Translations under genes and position numbers: made by a program | Part shown: one piece after another, positions 62,998 to 64,000 of the stretch | Layout: every line of letters starts with the position of its first letter | How positions within the stretch are numbered: position 1 is the stretch's first letter | Notes under the pieces: model-generated | What the model was told of the DNA's origin: nothing | Database searches by the model: none | What the model saw: only the letters and a program-made list of their open reading frames with translations | Assembly: GCA_023443225.1 (NCBI GenBank) | Contig: JAEZVF010000008.1 | Span: forward strand, 1 to 64,000 | Source of the DNA: Bacillota bacterium | GTDB lineage: Bacteria > Bacillota > Clostridia > Lachnospirales > Lachnospiraceae | Direction: 5' to 3' | Length of the DNA: 64,000 nt

Positions 62998-64000
62998 ATG
63001 GAACGCCTATTTCGATATCAATTGCAATATTTTGCTGAAGGATCCGGTGGAGAGAAAACGGAAGAGGCAACCACCAAGAAATTGTCCGATTCCAGAAAAG
63101 AAGGACAGGTTGCAAAAAGTACAGATTTAATAACCGCAACTTCACTTCTTGCATTCTTTATCGCAATCAAAGTATTTATTAGCTATGTTGGTAATGAGTT
63201 TCTGTCTACTTACACGAATGTTTATAGTAAGATTGAGTTGATATCAGGAGAAGAGTTTACGAATGTGACAGCATATCGTTTGTTACAAACTGGCTTACTA
63301 ACAATAATTAAAATTGTACTACCGTTAATGGCTATTGGTGTTTTAGTTACTTTTTCTGTGAATATCGCACAGGTTAAGTGGATGGTGACCGGGAAAACGA
63401 TGCAACCTAAATTCAGTAAAATTAATCCAATTTCCGGTTTTCGCAAAATGTTTTCGAAAGATAAATTAGTCGAGCTATTAAAGGAACTTGTTAAAATTGG
63501 TGTTATCATCTATGTAGCTTATGATGCATTTAAAGATAGACAGTATATATTAGGTATGCTGTATGATTTGGATTTGCTGCCTGCAATCGTATTTATCGGT
63601 ACTTTGGTATTGGATTTAGGGGTTAAAATTAGTGTTATTTTCGTAATTATCGGCCTTGCTGATTATATATATCAGAAGTTTAAATTTAAAAAAGATATGA
63701 GAATGACAAAGCAAGAAGTTAAGGATGAATATAAGCAATCCGAAGGTGATCCACAGATTAAGGGTAAAATTCGTTCCAAAATGAGGGAAGCATCACAAAG
63801 AAGAATGATGCAGCAGTTACCAGAAGCAGATGTTGTTATTACGAATCCGACCCATTTTGCTGCAGCAATCAAATACGATAAAGAAACATCGGAAGCACCT
63901 GTTTTACTGGCAAAAGGTGCAGACTATGTCGCAATGAAGATTAAAGAAGTTGCAAAAGAAAACAAGATTGAAATTGTTGAAAATAAGCCTCTAGCAAGAA
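62998..64000 (+). CDS. flhB: flagellar export switch protein FlhB (3-prime truncated by window)
   Basis: Export apparatus protein that switches substrate class. It starts MERLFRYQLQYFAEGSGG at ATG 62998, with AAGGA nine bases upstream; the ATG at 62989 is too close to that site. EKTEEATTKKLSDSRKEGQV and about four membrane helices follow. The autocleavage motif NPTH lies near 63846, in VITNPTHFAAAIKY. The frame is still open at the window end, roughly 335 codons in, so only the last few dozen residues are missing. Confidence 0.94.
   Translation, partial: MERLFRYQLQYFAEGSGGEKTEEATTKKLSDSRKEGQVAKSTDLITATSLLAFFIAIKVFISYVGNEFLSTYTNVYSKIELISGEEFTNVTAYRLLQTGLLTIIKIVLPLMAIGVLVTFSVNIAQVKWMVTGKTMQPKFSKINPISGFRKMFSKDKLVELLKELVKIGVIIYVAYDAFKDRQYILGMLYDLDLLPAIVFIGTLVLDLGVKISVIFVIIGLADYIYQKFKFKKDMRMTKQEVKDEYKQSEGDPQIKGKIRSKMREASQRRMMQQLPEADVVITNPTHFAAAIKYDKETSEAPVLLAKGADYVAMKIKEVAKENKIEIVENKPLAR

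Overview
The window looks like a chromosomal segment of a low-GC, endospore-forming, flagellated member of the Clostridia, most likely Lachnospiraceae (a Lachnoclostridium/phytofermentans-like organism). The basis is AT-rich intergenic DNA, strong GGAGG ribosome binding sites, a spoVD / spoIIGA-sigE-sigG sporulation set, codY next to a flagellar operon, FliY instead of FliN, and a MurE of the meso-diaminopimelate type. The species call is inference. Of 63 protein genes recognised, all but one (ymxH) lie on the + strand.

Region 1 (1-17.6 kb) holds housekeeping genes in one long co-directional run: murE, murF, priA, def, fmt, a yugP-type membrane zinc peptidase, rsmB, rlmN, the PrpC phosphatase / PrkC PASTA kinase pair, rsgA, rpe, thiN, ychF and lgt. 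It links wall precursor synthesis, start-methionine processing, rRNA maturation and wall-sensing phosphorylation, and ends at a terminator behind lgt.

Region 2 (17.7-31.1 kb) is the division and cell wall (dcw) cluster: mraZ, rsmH, ftsL, an FtsI-class PBP, spoVD, mraY, murD, ftsW, murA, ftsQ and ftsZ, closed by a terminator. A four-copy 10-bp-phased repeat in front of mraZ looks like the MraZ operator. murG, murC and murB are absent here, and murE/murF sit about 17 kb upstream.

Region 3 (31.1-34.9 kb) carries the sporulation sigma genes spoIIGA, sigE and sigG, then ymxH on the minus strand and nrdR. Several leader hairpins and sporulation-type promoter candidates are visible.

Region 4 (34.9-37.5 kb) looks accessory. 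A 304-bp imperfect fold-back element containing a 22-bp perfect terminal repeat has no transposase. It is followed by a sirtuin, a YbaK-type tRNA deacylase and an alpha/beta hydrolase.

Region 5 (37.5-43.4 kb) has yifB/comM, dprA, topA and codY. The dprA leader can form two mutually exclusive hairpins, and the codY leader carries a CodY-box-like site and a possible micro-ORF.

Region 6 (43.5-64 kb) is a large flagellar operon: flgB-flgC-fliE-fliF-fliG-fliH-fliI-fliJ-motE-like-fliK-flgD-(flagellar operon protein)-flgE-flbD-motA-motB-fliL-fliM-fliY-cheY-fliO-fliP-fliQ-fliR-flhB, with flhB cut by the window end. The least expected protein architecture is FlgD, which carries two tandem 100-residue modules resembling the X2 Ig-like domains of cellulosomal proteins. 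No tRNA, rRNA, CRISPR array, transposase or prophage was found.
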